The notes beneath the pieces are model-generated. The model searched no databases and was not told where the DNA came from. It worked only from the letters and a program-made list of their open reading frames with translations. Shown piece by piece: positions 15,028 through 26,639 of a stretch of DNA of 64,000 nt. The position numbers and the translations under genes are program-made. Origin of the DNA: WHSW01 sp963705955 (GTDB lineage: Bacteria; Actinomycetota; Thermoleophilia; Solirubrobacterales; 70-9); the NCBI GenBank assembly GCA_963705955.1, contig CAVPLH010000005.1:310001-374000 (forward strand). The letters run 5' to 3'. How positions within the stretch are numbered: position 1 is the stretch's first letter; each line of letters begins with the position of its first letter.

Positions 15028-15420
15028 GTGCCGAGCACCAATCAGCTGATCAGAAAGGGGCGCAAGCCCCCGCAGAAGAAGGTCGCCACCCCCGGTCTCA
15101 AGTCGGGCCAGGGCCGCAAGCGCCGGATCGCCGCCCCGCAGCGGCGCGGGGTCTGCACGCGCGTCTACACGGCGACCCCGAAGAAGCCGAACTCGGCGCT
15201 TCGCAAGGTCGCCCGCGTGCGACTCACGAACGGCATGGAGGTCACCTGCTACATCCCCGGCGAGGGGCACAACCTGCAGGAACACTCGGTCGTCCTCGTC
15301 CGTGGTGGTCGCGTCAAGGACCTCCCGGGCGTCCGCTACAAGGTGATCCGCGGCGCGCTCGACGCCTCCGGCGTCTCGGACCGAAAGCAGTCGCGCTCGA
15401 TGTACGGCGTCAAGCGCTAG
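15028..15420 (+). CDS. rpsL: 30S ribosomal protein S12
   Basis: 130 residues, family length. Decoding-centre protein; the streptomycin-site loop TPKKPNSALRKVARV is of the sensitive type. Signature GHNLQEHSVVLVRGGRVKDLPG is present. GTG start at 15028 with no Shine-Dalgarno and a TATCTT -10 ending 9 nt upstream, so the mRNA is probably leaderless or nearly so. First gene of a short rpsL-rpsG unit. Confidence 0.97.
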   Translation: MPSTNQLIRKGRKPPQKKVATPGLKSGQGRKRRIAAPQRRGVCTRVYTATPKKPNSALRKVARVRLTNGMEVTCYIPGEGHNLQEHSVVLVRGGRVKDLPGVRYKVIRGALDASGVSDRKQSRSMYGVKR

Positions 15421-15438
15421 ACGGCGGGAAACGCACCG

Positions 15439-15909
15439 ATGCCACGCCGCGCCCGAGCCGCAATTCGCCCGATCGAGGCCGACTCCGTCCACAGGAGCCG
15501 GCTCGTCCAGCAGGTCGTCAACAAGGTCATGCAGGAGGGCAAGAAGGCGACCGCGGAGCAGATCACCTACGACGCGCTCGCAATCGTCGGCGAGCGCAGC
15601 GGCCGCGCGCCGGTCGAGGTGCTCGAGGACGCGATCAAGGAGCTCACCCCGGTGCTCGAGGTCCGCTCCCGCCGGGTTGGCGGCGCCACCTACCAGGTGC
15701 CGGTCGAAGTGCCCGCGCGCCGTGCCCGGACGCTCGCCGTCCGCTGGCTGGTCGGTTTCGCGCGCAACCGTCGCGAGAAGTCGATGTCCGAGCGGCTCGC
15801 AAACGAGATCCTCGACTCGATCCAGCAGCAGGGCGGCGCCTGGAAGCGCAAGGACGACATCTACCGCATGGCGCAGGCCAACAAGGCCTTCGCGCACTAC
15901 CGCTGGTAG
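15439..15909 (+). CDS. rpsG: 30S ribosomal protein S7
   Basis: 156 residues, family length. Primary 16S 3'-domain assembly protein and E-site neighbour. MPRRARAAIRPIEADSVHRS, LVQQVVNKVMQEGKKATAEQ and WKRKDDIYRMAQANKAFAHYRW are characteristic. 18 bp after rpsL. Unlike the usual str operon, fusA does not follow directly: two minus-strand membrane-protein genes lie between. Confidence 0.98.
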   Translation: MPRRARAAIRPIEADSVHRSRLVQQVVNKVMQEGKKATAEQITYDALAIVGERSGRAPVEVLEDAIKELTPVLEVRSRRVGGATYQVPVEVPARRARTLAVRWLVGFARNRREKSMSERLANEILDSIQQQGGAWKRKDDIYRMAQANKAFAHYRW

Positions 15910-15931
15910 ATCGGCCCGCCGGCCCGCCCCG

Positions 15932-16561
15932 TTAACCCCGCTGTCGAGCGCGCCGCGGCAGGCGAAGCTTCGTCCTCCGGCCCGCGGGCACGTCGTGCGA
16001 GTCCGCGGCCGATCCGGTCGTGCCGACGCCCTCCCCGCCTCCCGGTTCGCCGGGGCGGCGGCGCTTCGGGGGGCGCAGGGAGTTGAGCTGCTCCGGGGTC
16101 AGCGTCGCCAGGGCGATCCCGGTCACCGCGAGGGCGAGGGCCCCGACGAGCTCCATCCAGAAGCCGCTCTGCGGGACGGCCTCGGCGGCGAAGAACGACT
16201 GTCCCGCCGGGCCGCAGGTGTCGTTCAGCGAGCCGGTCGCGTTGACGACGCGGAGGTCGCTGATCAGGAACACGAGCAAGGCCAGCACCCCCATCACGGC
16301 GACCGAGATCGCCGCCGGTCGCGATCCCGCGAGGACGGCGACCAGGGTGGCGACGATCGCGAAGAACGCGATCACCATCTGAGCGTTGCTGTGCCGGTCG
16401 GCGGCGCTCTGCGAGCACAGCGACTCGCCCCCGGGCGGCGTGAAGTTGAACATCGTCATCAGGTCGGAGGCGAACAGGCAGACCGCGGCGACAATGCACG
16501 CCACGGGCAGCAGCCTGGTGAGCCGTCCGACCTCCCCCCAGCTCGGCTCGGGGCCGCTCAC
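15932..16561 (-). CDS. four-helix membrane protein, paralogue of the upstream gene
   Basis: 209 residues. About four transmembrane helices (PVACIVAAVCLFASDLMTMF; IAFFAIVATLVAVLAG; AISVAVMGVLALLVFLIS; ELVGALALAVTGIALATL), then a hydrophilic, basic C-terminus. A Cys-containing outer loop lies between helices 1 and 2. The last helix block (GFWMELVGALAL) matches GFWLQIATAVVL in the gene at 16558-17622, so the two look like diverged paralogues. The GTG start overlaps the stop of that gene (GTGA), giving a two-gene operon. Function unknown. Confidence 0.8.
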   Translation of the reverse strand: MSGPEPSWGEVGRLTRLLPVACIVAAVCLFASDLMTMFNFTPPGGESLCSQSAADRHSNAQMVIAFFAIVATLVAVLAGSRPAAISVAVMGVLALLVFLISDLRVVNATGSLNDTCGPAGQSFFAAEAVPQSGFWMELVGALALAVTGIALATLTPEQLNSLRPPKRRRPGEPGGGEGVGTTGSAADSHDVPAGRRTKLRLPRRARQRG

Positions 16562-17622
16562 GTTCCCGCCCCCTGGACGCCCCGCTTGGCGGCGAGGCGG
16601 CCCGCGCGCCGGCGCGCCCGGGCGATCAGGCTCCGCGGGCCGCCGTGGCGCGGCGGCGTCCGCGGAGCGGTCGCGGGGGCGCGCTCGCGGCCGAGATAGC
16701 GGGGCAGCAGGAAACCGCAGGCCACCAACACGACCGCGGTCGCGATCTGCAGCCAGAAGCCGCCCAGCAGAGACGCCTTGGCGCCCTGGTACGCGAGCGC
16801 GGCCTGTCCCTCGTCGAGGCCCTTCGGGGCGTCGACGATGAGGCTGATCGCGAGCACCACGATCCCGAGCGGGATCAGCAGGCGAGCCAGGCGGCGGCGG
16901 CCGGCGAGCGCGAAGGCGAGCACCAGCAGCCCCGCGGCGGCGAGCGGGAGCATCACCCAACCGTGCGCCGGCCCGGCGATCCGGGTGTCCACCTCGGGCG
17001 CCGGGGCGACGATCCCGACGCTGCCGGAGTAGGCGTCGCCGCCGACGCTGATCGTCCGGTAGTCGAGCCATTGCGAGGCGGCGAGGGCTCCGAGCGCGAC
17101 CAGGCAGGCCGCGATCACGCCGTGCGCGGGCCGCACGCGACGCTCGGCGTAGCGAACCGCGGCGGCGACGATCGCGCGCAGGCTCGAGAGCAGCGGGCGC
17201 ACCGCCCGCGTCCACACGGTGAGCACCGCGACGCCGGCGACCTCGGCCGCCGCCATCCACAGCTGCGCCGGGATCTCCAGCATCTCGCGGCCGAGCTTCA
17301 GCAGCTCGGCACCGGCTCCGCCGGCGGCCGCGAGCGCCTTCCGCGGCTCGGTGCGGGCGGAGCGCCCCGGCTCCGAACCCGCGGACGGCGCCGGCTTCCC
17401 AGTCGCGGAGGCGGCTCGGCTCGGCTCCGCTGCGCCCCTGCCGGCCGCCTTTGGGCGGCTCTTCGCGGCCCGGGCGCGGGCTTCCGTCTGCTTCCGCGCC
17501 TCGGCCCGGGCGGCCGCCTTCTCGCGTGCCGCGGCGGCCGCGGCACGATCGCGTTCGGAGCCCTTCTCCAGGCCCTCGGCGTCGCCTTTTCCGGGGCCCG
17601 GCTTGCGCCCCGGAAGCCTCAT
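16558..17622 (-). CDS. membrane protein with basic/Ala-rich N-terminal domain
   Basis: 354 residues. The first ~100 residues are Ala/Arg/Lys/Glu-rich, probably helical and cytoplasmic (RDRAAAAAAREKAAARAEAR). After a hydrophobic segment near 115-135 come helices HGVIAACLVALGALAASQWL, VMLPLAAAGLLVLAFALAG, LLIPLGIVVLAISLIV and LQIATAVVLVACGFLLP. First gene of a minus-strand pair. It lies head to head with fusA and convergent with rpsG, splitting the str operon. Function unknown. Confidence 0.8.
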   Translation of the reverse strand: MRLPGRKPGPGKGDAEGLEKGSERDRAAAAAAREKAAARAEARKQTEARARAAKSRPKAAGRGAAEPSRAASATGKPAPSAGSEPGRSARTEPRKALAAAGGAGAELLKLGREMLEIPAQLWMAAAEVAGVAVLTVWTRAVRPLLSSLRAIVAAAVRYAERRVRPAHGVIAACLVALGALAASQWLDYRTISVGGDAYSGSVGIVAPAPEVDTRIAGPAHGWVMLPLAAAGLLVLAFALAGRRRLARLLIPLGIVVLAISLIVDAPKGLDEGQAALAYQGAKASLLGGFWLQIATAVVLVACGFLLPRYLGRERAPATAPRTPPRHGGPRSLIARARRRAGRLAAKRGVQGAGT

Positions 17623-17650
17623 CTTCCTGCCTGGGGAGCCATCATCCCTC

Positions 17651-17692
17651 TGCTATATTCAAGGCCGCGCTCGGGGCCGAGTCCACTCGGCC
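17651..17692 (+). promoter_or_regulatory. fusA promoter and 5' leader hairpin
   Basis: TGC-TATATT (17651-17659) is an extended -10, the same core as before rpsL and rpmJ. The transcript would begin near 17666 and fold at once into GGCCGAG-TCCA-CTCGGCC (17675-17692). The leader to fusA is about 220 nt, unusually long, and contains an intrinsic terminator. Confidence 0.55.
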
Positions 17693-17768
17693 TGCGAGCG
17701 GGGATTCCTTCCATGGAGAGCCGCACGACATAGGGCGTTCCCGGGCTCAGCCGGCGGTCATGCGCTCG

Positions 17769-17788
17769 GGCCCGTAAGGGCCTTTTTT
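17769..17788 (+). terminator. intrinsic terminator in the fusA leader (attenuator candidate)
   Basis: GGCCC-GTAA-GGGCC (17769-17782) followed by six T. It lies about 100 nt downstream of the putative fusA start point and 97 bp before the ATG. It can therefore only act on the fusA-tuf transcript, which points to transcription attenuation. Confidence 0.7.
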
Positions 17789-17885
17789 ATGCGCTGAAAC
17801 CAGCTCTCCCACCGGTTCGGCTCTTCCCAACAGTGCTTAATCCTCGGCTCAACCTACAGCAACGCGATACAGAGACTTTAGACAG

Positions 17886-20001
<2,116 letters not shown>

Positions 20002-20157
20002 GCCTGATGGGCACGCGAGGCGCGCGTTTGTAATTCTTCAGGGGTTGCGCCCGAGCCCCCACGACGGCTCAGGCGACCCAAGCCTGCCCGGCAAAGCGGA
20101 CTTCGAGACAACTTAGAGAACGAACGAGACGGAAAAAGAAGGAGCTAAAGGAACGAG

Positions 20158-21339
<1,182 letters not shown>

Positions 21340-21344
21340 GAACC

Positions 21345-21363
21345 GGGGGGCGTCGAGCCCCCC
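21345..21363 (+). terminator. strong hairpin after tuf
   Basis: GGGGGGC-GTCGA-GCCCCCC begins 5 bp after the tuf stop. There is no T tract, so it may be a 3'-end stabiliser or a Rho/NusG-assisted terminator rather than a classical intrinsic one. Confidence 0.5.
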
Positions 21364-21417
21364 GTCGGCCCGCAGGCCCGGACACAGGAGCCGGCGGGAA
21401 ATTTGTTCGATACGACC

Positions 21418-21454
21418 GGGGCGGCGCCCCAGCACACGGGGCGGCGCCCCTTTT
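21418..21454 (+). promoter_or_regulatory. rpsJ leader with tandem GC hairpins and T run
   Basis: Two copies of GGGGCGGCGCCCC (21418-21430 and 21438-21450), each able to fold (GGGGC-GGC-GCCCC), the second followed by TTTT. Located 27 bp before rpsJ, the first gene of the S10 cluster. Terminator-like and suited to attenuation of the S10 operon, which in many bacteria is autoregulated at this place. No L4-leader fold was identified. Confidence 0.5.
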
Positions 21455-21480
21455 GCGCCGAGAAAGACCAAACGAAGACA

Positions 21481-21801
21481 GTGGCGACACTCGCGACAAA
21501 CAAGATCCGGATCCGCCTCAAGGCGTATGACCACGACGCGATCGATCGCGCCGCGCGGGAGATCGTCGATACCGCGACCCGCACCGGCGCGTCGGTGTCG
21601 GGACCCGTGCCGCTGCCGACGGATCGGAACATCTACTGCGTGATCAGGTCCCCGTTCAAGGACAAGGACTCGCGCGAGCACTTCGAGATCCGCACCCACA
21701 AGCGGCTGATCGACATCCACCAGCCGACCCCGAAGACGATTGACTCGCTGCAGCGCCTCGACGCGCTGCCGGCCGGAGTGGACATTGAGATCAAGATCTA
21801 G
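21481..21801 (+). CDS. rpsJ: 30S ribosomal protein S10
   Basis: 106 residues. IRIRLKAYDHDAIDRAAREI, GPVPLPTDRNIYCVIRSP and REHFEIRTHKRLIDI identify S10 (NusE), also an antitermination partner of NusB/NusG. GTG start at 21481 fits the normal N-terminus; the longer open frame upstream covers the leader hairpins and is not used. Followed by the heptamer array at 21807-21880. Confidence 0.98.
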   Translation: MATLATNKIRIRLKAYDHDAIDRAAREIVDTATRTGASVSGPVPLPTDRNIYCVIRSPFKDKDSREHFEIRTHKRLIDIHQPTPKTIDSLQRLDALPAGVDIEIKI

Positions 21802-21806
21802 ATACG

Positions 21807-21880
21807 AGCTTGCAGCTTGCAGCTTGCAGATCGCCGGACATTGGTCGCCGGGCGCTGCCAGCTCCCAGCTGCCAGCTCCC
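21807..21880 (+). repeat. heptamer array A between rpsJ and rplC
   Basis: Three perfect AGCTTGC copies (21807-21827), a 32-nt spacer, then AGCTCCC, AGCTGCC, AGCTCCC (21860-21880) preceded by a partial copy. The array ends 6 nt before the rplC ATG and occupies the place of a Shine-Dalgarno, none being visible. Related arrays lie before secY and rplQ. Confidence 0.85.
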
Positions 21881-21886
21881 TGAGCG

Positions 21887-22510
21887 ATGGCTGCGATCGT
21901 CGGCAAGAAGATCGGCATGACCCAGGTGTTCACCGAGGACGGAATCCGGGTGCCCGTGACCGTGGTCGAGGCTGCGCCGAACACGGTAACCGCCGTGCGC
22001 GCGCCCGATCGAGACGGCTACGCGGCCGTCCAGGTCGCGGCGATCCCGACCGAGGAGCGAAAGCTCAACAAGCCGCAACTCGGCCACCTGAGGAAGGCCG
22101 GTGCCGCCAATCCGCCGATGAGCACGATCGTCGAGTTCCGCGACGAGGGCGCCGAGGCGCAGATCGGCGAGTCGCTGACCGTCGAGCAGTTCGAGCCGGG
22201 CGACCGGGTGAAGGTCTCGGCGAAGGCGGTCGGGAAGGGCTTTCAGGGAACGATCAAGCGCCACAACTTCGGCCGCGGCCCGGTCTCGCACGGCTCCCAC
22301 AACGTGCGCGCCCCCGGCTCGATCGGCGCCAGCGCCTACCCGGCTCGGGTGTTCAAGGGCGTTCGCATGCCGGGGAGGATGGGCGGCAAGCGGGTGACCC
22401 AGCGCGGGCTCGAGATCTTCCAGGTCGACGCAGAGCGCAGCCTGCTGCTGATCCGCGGCGCGGTGCCCGGCCCCAAGGGCGGCACCGTGGAGGTCCGCAG
22501 CGATGCCTAG
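21887..22510 (+). CDS. rplC: 50S ribosomal protein L3
   Basis: 207 residues, full length. Starts MAAIVGKKIGMTQVFTEDG. The central loop GRGPVSHGSHNVRAPGSIGA reaches the peptidyl-transferase centre, followed by RMPGRMGGKRVTQRG. ATG start at 21887 directly after heptamer array A; no Shine-Dalgarno. Overlaps rplD by 8 bp. Confidence 0.98.
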   Translation: MAAIVGKKIGMTQVFTEDGIRVPVTVVEAAPNTVTAVRAPDRDGYAAVQVAAIPTEERKLNKPQLGHLRKAGAANPPMSTIVEFRDEGAEAQIGESLTVEQFEPGDRVKVSAKAVGKGFQGTIKRHNFGRGPVSHGSHNVRAPGSIGASAYPARVFKGVRMPGRMGGKRVTQRGLEIFQVDAERSLLLIRGAVPGPKGGTVEVRSDA

Positions 22511-23162
22511 CGCGGCTCTGAAAGCAACGACGCTCGGCAAGCAGGCGAAGACCGACCTCCCGGCCGCGGTGTTCGGCGAGGACTTCCACGAGAGCCTCGT
22601 CCACGAGGCCGCCCGCGCGGACCTCGCGGCGCGCCGCCGCGGCACCGCCTCGACCCTCGGTCGGGGCGAGGTCTCGATGACGACCGCGAAGGCGTGGCGC
22701 CAGAAGGGCACCGGCAGGGCCCGGGTCGGCGCGCTCAGCGTCCCCCACCGGCGCGGCGGTGGTGTCGCGTTCGGTCCCAAGCCCCGAAAGCACACGTTCA
22801 AGATCAACCGCAAGGCGCGCCGCCGGGCGCTGCGCTCGGCGTTCTCGGTGCACGCCGCGCGCGACAGCATCGCGGTGCTCGACGGCGACGGCTTCGACGC
22901 GCCGGCGACCAAGCAGGCCGCCGAGGCGCTGACCAAGTGGGACGCGAAGGGGCCGACCCTGGTGCTCTGCGATCCGGAGGAGATCGGGGTCGCGAAGAGC
23001 TTTCGCAACCTGCCGCGTGTGAGCGTGATGCCGGTCAACTCGGCCGGGGTCGCGGACGTGATCGGCCATGCGTCGCTGATCGTCACCGCCCGCGCGCTCG
23101 ACGGCCTCGACGCCCGCGTCGGCGAGGTCAGCCGCACCGCCAACGAGGAGGCGGCCGAGTGA
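22503..23162 (+). CDS. rplD: 50S ribosomal protein L4
   Basis: 219 residues. The exit-tunnel loop KAWRQKGTGRARVGALSVPHRRGGGVAFGP is diagnostic. In other bacteria L4 also represses the S10 operon through its leader. Starts within the end of rplC (8-bp overlap); its stop overlaps the GTG of rplW. Confidence 0.97.
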   Translation: MPSAALKATTLGKQAKTDLPAAVFGEDFHESLVHEAARADLAARRRGTASTLGRGEVSMTTAKAWRQKGTGRARVGALSVPHRRGGGVAFGPKPRKHTFKINRKARRRALRSAFSVHAARDSIAVLDGDGFDAPATKQAAEALTKWDAKGPTLVLCDPEEIGVAKSFRNLPRVSVMPVNSAGVADVIGHASLIVTARALDGLDARVGEVSRTANEEAAE

Positions 23163-23455
23163 ACTCTCGTCAGGTGATCATCGAGCCGGTCGTCTCGGAG
23201 AAGAGCTACGCGCTGATGGCCGAGGGCAAGTACACGTTCCGGGTCGACGAGCGCGCGCACAAGACGCAGATCCGGCGGGCCGTCGAGGAGATCTTCGACG
23301 TCGGCGTGGTCGAGGTGCGGACGATCAAGATGCGCTCGAAGCCGAAGCGGCGCGGCCTGCACAGCGGCCGCACCCGGTCGTGGAAGAAGGCGATCGTCGA
23401 GCTCGCCCCGGGCGACCGGATCGAGCTCTTCGAGGGCGCTGCGGTGGCGGAGTGA
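23159..23455 (+). CDS. rplW: 50S ribosomal protein L23
   Basis: 98 residues. IIEPVVSEKSYALMAEGKYTF and VRTIKMRSKPKR are typical. Docking site for trigger factor and SRP at the tunnel exit. The GTG start at 23159 overlaps the rplD stop (GTGA), so the genes are translationally coupled. Confidence 0.97.
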   Translation: MNSRQVIIEPVVSEKSYALMAEGKYTFRVDERAHKTQIRRAVEEIFDVGVVEVRTIKMRSKPKRRGLHSGRTRSWKKAIVELAPGDRIELFEGAAVAE

Positions 23456-23490
23456 GCAGGCGGAGCAGAGGACGGACGGAGAAGACCTAG

Positions 23491-24342
23491 ATGGCAATGC
23501 GCAAGACGAAACCGACGAGCCCGGGGAGGCGCTTCGCGACGTACCAGAAGCGCGACGAGGTCGTTCCCAAGAACAAGCCTCACAAGCCGCTGACCAAGGG
23601 CAAGACGTCGAGCGGCGGGCGGAACTCGCATGGCCGCGTCACCGCGCGCCATCGCGGCGGCGGGGCGAAGCGCCGCTACCGCGAGATCGATTTCAAGCGC
23701 CGCAAGGACGGGGTGCCGGCGAAGGTCGCGACGGTCGAGTACGACCCGAATCGGACCTGTTACATCGCCTTGCTGCACTACGTCGACGGCGCGAAGAGCT
23801 ACATCCTCGCGCCCCAGGGCGTCGAGGTCGGCGACATGCTGCAGTCCGGAGAGGGCGCCGACATCCGGCCCGGCAACGCGCTGGCGCTGGCGGCGATCCC
23901 GACCGGGACCGTGGTCCACAACGTCGAGCTCGTCCCCGGCCAGGGCGGTCGCCTGGGCCGCGCCGCCGGCTCCGCGATCCAGGTGGTCGCGAAGGAGGGC
24001 GCGACGGTCACCCTGCGGCTGCCGTCGTCGGAGATGCGGATGGTCCGGGCCGCGTGCCGGGCGACCGTGGGAACGCTGTCGAACTCCGAGCACCAGAACG
24101 TCAAGATCGGCAAGGCGGGACGCAACCGCCACAAGGGCAAGCGGCCGCAGACGCGCGGCGTCGCGATGAACCCGGTCGACCATCCGCACGGCGGCGGCGA
24201 GGCGCACCACACGCCCGGCGGGCATCCGGTGACGCCGTGGGGCAAGCCGACGCTCGGCTACCGCACCCGGAAGAAGGGCAAGCGCTCCGACGCGATGATC
24301 ATCCGCGGACGCCGCCGAGGCAAGAAGACGCGTCAGAGGTGA
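23491..24342 (+). CDS. rplB: 50S ribosomal protein L2
   Basis: 283 residues, full length. KPTSPGRRFATYQKRDEV, HNVELVPGQGGRLGRAAGSA and MNPVDHPHGGGEAHHTPGGH (with the functionally important His) mark L2, needed for subunit joining and peptidyl transfer. ATG start with GGAG upstream (GACGGAGAAGACC). Confidence 0.98.
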   Translation: MAMRKTKPTSPGRRFATYQKRDEVVPKNKPHKPLTKGKTSSGGRNSHGRVTARHRGGGAKRRYREIDFKRRKDGVPAKVATVEYDPNRTCYIALLHYVDGAKSYILAPQGVEVGDMLQSGEGADIRPGNALALAAIPTGTVVHNVELVPGQGGRLGRAAGSAIQVVAKEGATVTLRLPSSEMRMVRAACRATVGTLSNSEHQNVKIGKAGRNRHKGKRPQTRGVAMNPVDHPHGGGEAHHTPGGHPVTPWGKPTLGYRTRKKGKRSDAMIIRGRRRGKKTRQR

Positions 24343-24347
24343 GCTGA

Positions 24348-24614
24348 GTGGGACGTTCGACAAAGAAGGGCCCGTTCGTCGACGAGCGCCTGATGAGGCG
24401 GATCGAGCAGATGAACGCCCAGAACCAGAAGCACATGATCAAGACCTGGTCTCGGACCTCGACCGTCTTCCCGGAGATGGTCGGCCATACGATCGCCGTC
24501 CACGACGGCCGTAAGCACGTGCCCGTGTTCGTCTCCGAGTCGATGGTCGGGCACAAGCTCGGCGAGTTCGCGCCGAGCCGCACCTTCCGCGGGCACGGGG
24601 GCAGGGAGCGGTAA
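24348..24614 (+). CDS. rpsS: 30S ribosomal protein S19
   Basis: 88 residues. GRSTKKGPFVDERLMRRIEQ, TWSRTSTVFPEMVGHTIAVH and GEFAPSRTFRGHGGRER are diagnostic. Binds the 16S head with S13, which is encoded at 35889. GTG start 5 bp after rplB. Confidence 0.98.
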   Translation: MGRSTKKGPFVDERLMRRIEQMNAQNQKHMIKTWSRTSTVFPEMVGHTIAVHDGRKHVPVFVSESMVGHKLGEFAPSRTFRGHGGRER

Positions 24615-24616
24615 GC

Positions 24617-24991
24617 ATGGCCGAGCGTTCCGAGAACCGGCCCGAGGCACCGATCGTGCGCGCGAAGGCACGCTACGTCCGGGTCGCCCCGCGCAAGGCG
24701 CGTCTGGTCGCCGACCAGGTCCGCGGGATGCCGGTCGAGGAGGCCCGTACCCTGCTCGCGTTCTCGAGTCGCGGAGCGGCGCGCGACCTCGCTCGGTTGA
24801 TCGATTCCGCCGCCGCCAACGCGGAGGCGAACCACGACCTGATCGCCGACGACCTGCGGATCGCACAGATCTCGGTCGACGAGGGTCCGACCCTGAAGCG
24901 GTGGCGGGCACGGGCCCGCGGTCGCGCGACCCGGATCGAAAAGAAGACGAGCCATCTCTCGGTGGCGCTGACCCCGACGCTCGACGCCTAG
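24617..24991 (+). CDS. rplV: 50S ribosomal protein L22
   Basis: 124 residues. VRVAPRKARLVADQVRGMPV and the tunnel hairpin TLKRWRARARGRATRIEKKTSHLSV are clear. Lines the exit tunnel near the macrolide site. ATG start 2 bp after the rpsS stop. Confidence 0.98.
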   Translation: MAERSENRPEAPIVRAKARYVRVAPRKARLVADQVRGMPVEEARTLLAFSSRGAARDLARLIDSAAANAEANHDLIADDLRIAQISVDEGPTLKRWRARARGRATRIEKKTSHLSVALTPTLDA

Positions 24992-25004
24992 GAAGAAGGA
25001 CTGA

Positions 25005-26013
<1,009 letters not shown>

Positions 26014-26014
<1 letters not shown>

Positions 26015-26433
26015 TGCTGATGCCGAAGCGGGTCAAGCACCGCAAGCAGATGCGTGGCAAGCGCCGCGGCAACACGAAGGGCGGGGCGACGGTCGCGTTC
26101 GGCGAGTACGGGCTCAAGGCGACCGAGCGCGGTTGGGTCACGAACCGCCAGATCGAGGCGGCCCGCGTCGCGATGACCCGGAAGATCAAGCGAGGCGGCA
26201 AGGTCTGGATCAACATCTTCCCCGACAAGCCGTACACCAAGAAGCCCGCGGAGACCCGGCAGGGCTCCGGCAAGGGGAACCCCGAGGGCTGGGTCGCGGT
26301 GGTCAAGCCCGGCAAGGTGATGTTCGAGCTCGCGGGTGTGCCCGAGGATCTCGCCAAGGAGGCGATGCGGCTCGCCGGTCACAAGCTTCCCGTGAAGACC
26401 AAGTTCGTCCGTCGCGAGGGAGCGGGACAGTGA
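26014..26433 (+). CDS. rplP: 50S ribosomal protein L16
   Basis: 139 residues. MLMPKRVKHRKQMRGKRRGN, GWVTNRQIEAARVAMTRKIK and GSGKGNPEGWVAVVKPGKVMFE are diagnostic. Contacts A-site tRNA. The start ATG overlaps the corrected rpsC stop (TGATG). Confidence 0.98.
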
Positions 26434-26639
26434 AGGCCGCCGACGTGCACGCGCTCGGCGACCAGGACCTCGTCCAGGCGCTCAAGGACGCCCGCGAGGA
26501 GACGTTCAACCTGCGGTTCCGCAACGCCACCGGCGAGCTCGAGAACACGGCCGGGCTCGGCCAGTCGCGTCGCGACCTCGCCCGGCTGATCACGGTCGCC
26601 CGCGAACGCGGCATCGACGTAGACAAGGAACTGAAGTGA
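26430..26639 (+). CDS. rpmC: 50S ribosomal protein L29
   Basis: 69 residues. LGDQDLVQALKDAREETFNLRFRNATGELENT followed by RRDLARLITVARERG is the L29 pattern. GTG at 26430 overlaps the rplP stop; its own stop overlaps the GTG of rpsQ. Sits at the tunnel exit beside L23. Confidence 0.96.
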   Translation: MKAADVHALGDQDLVQALKDAREETFNLRFRNATGELENTAGLGQSRRDLARLITVARERGIDVDKELK

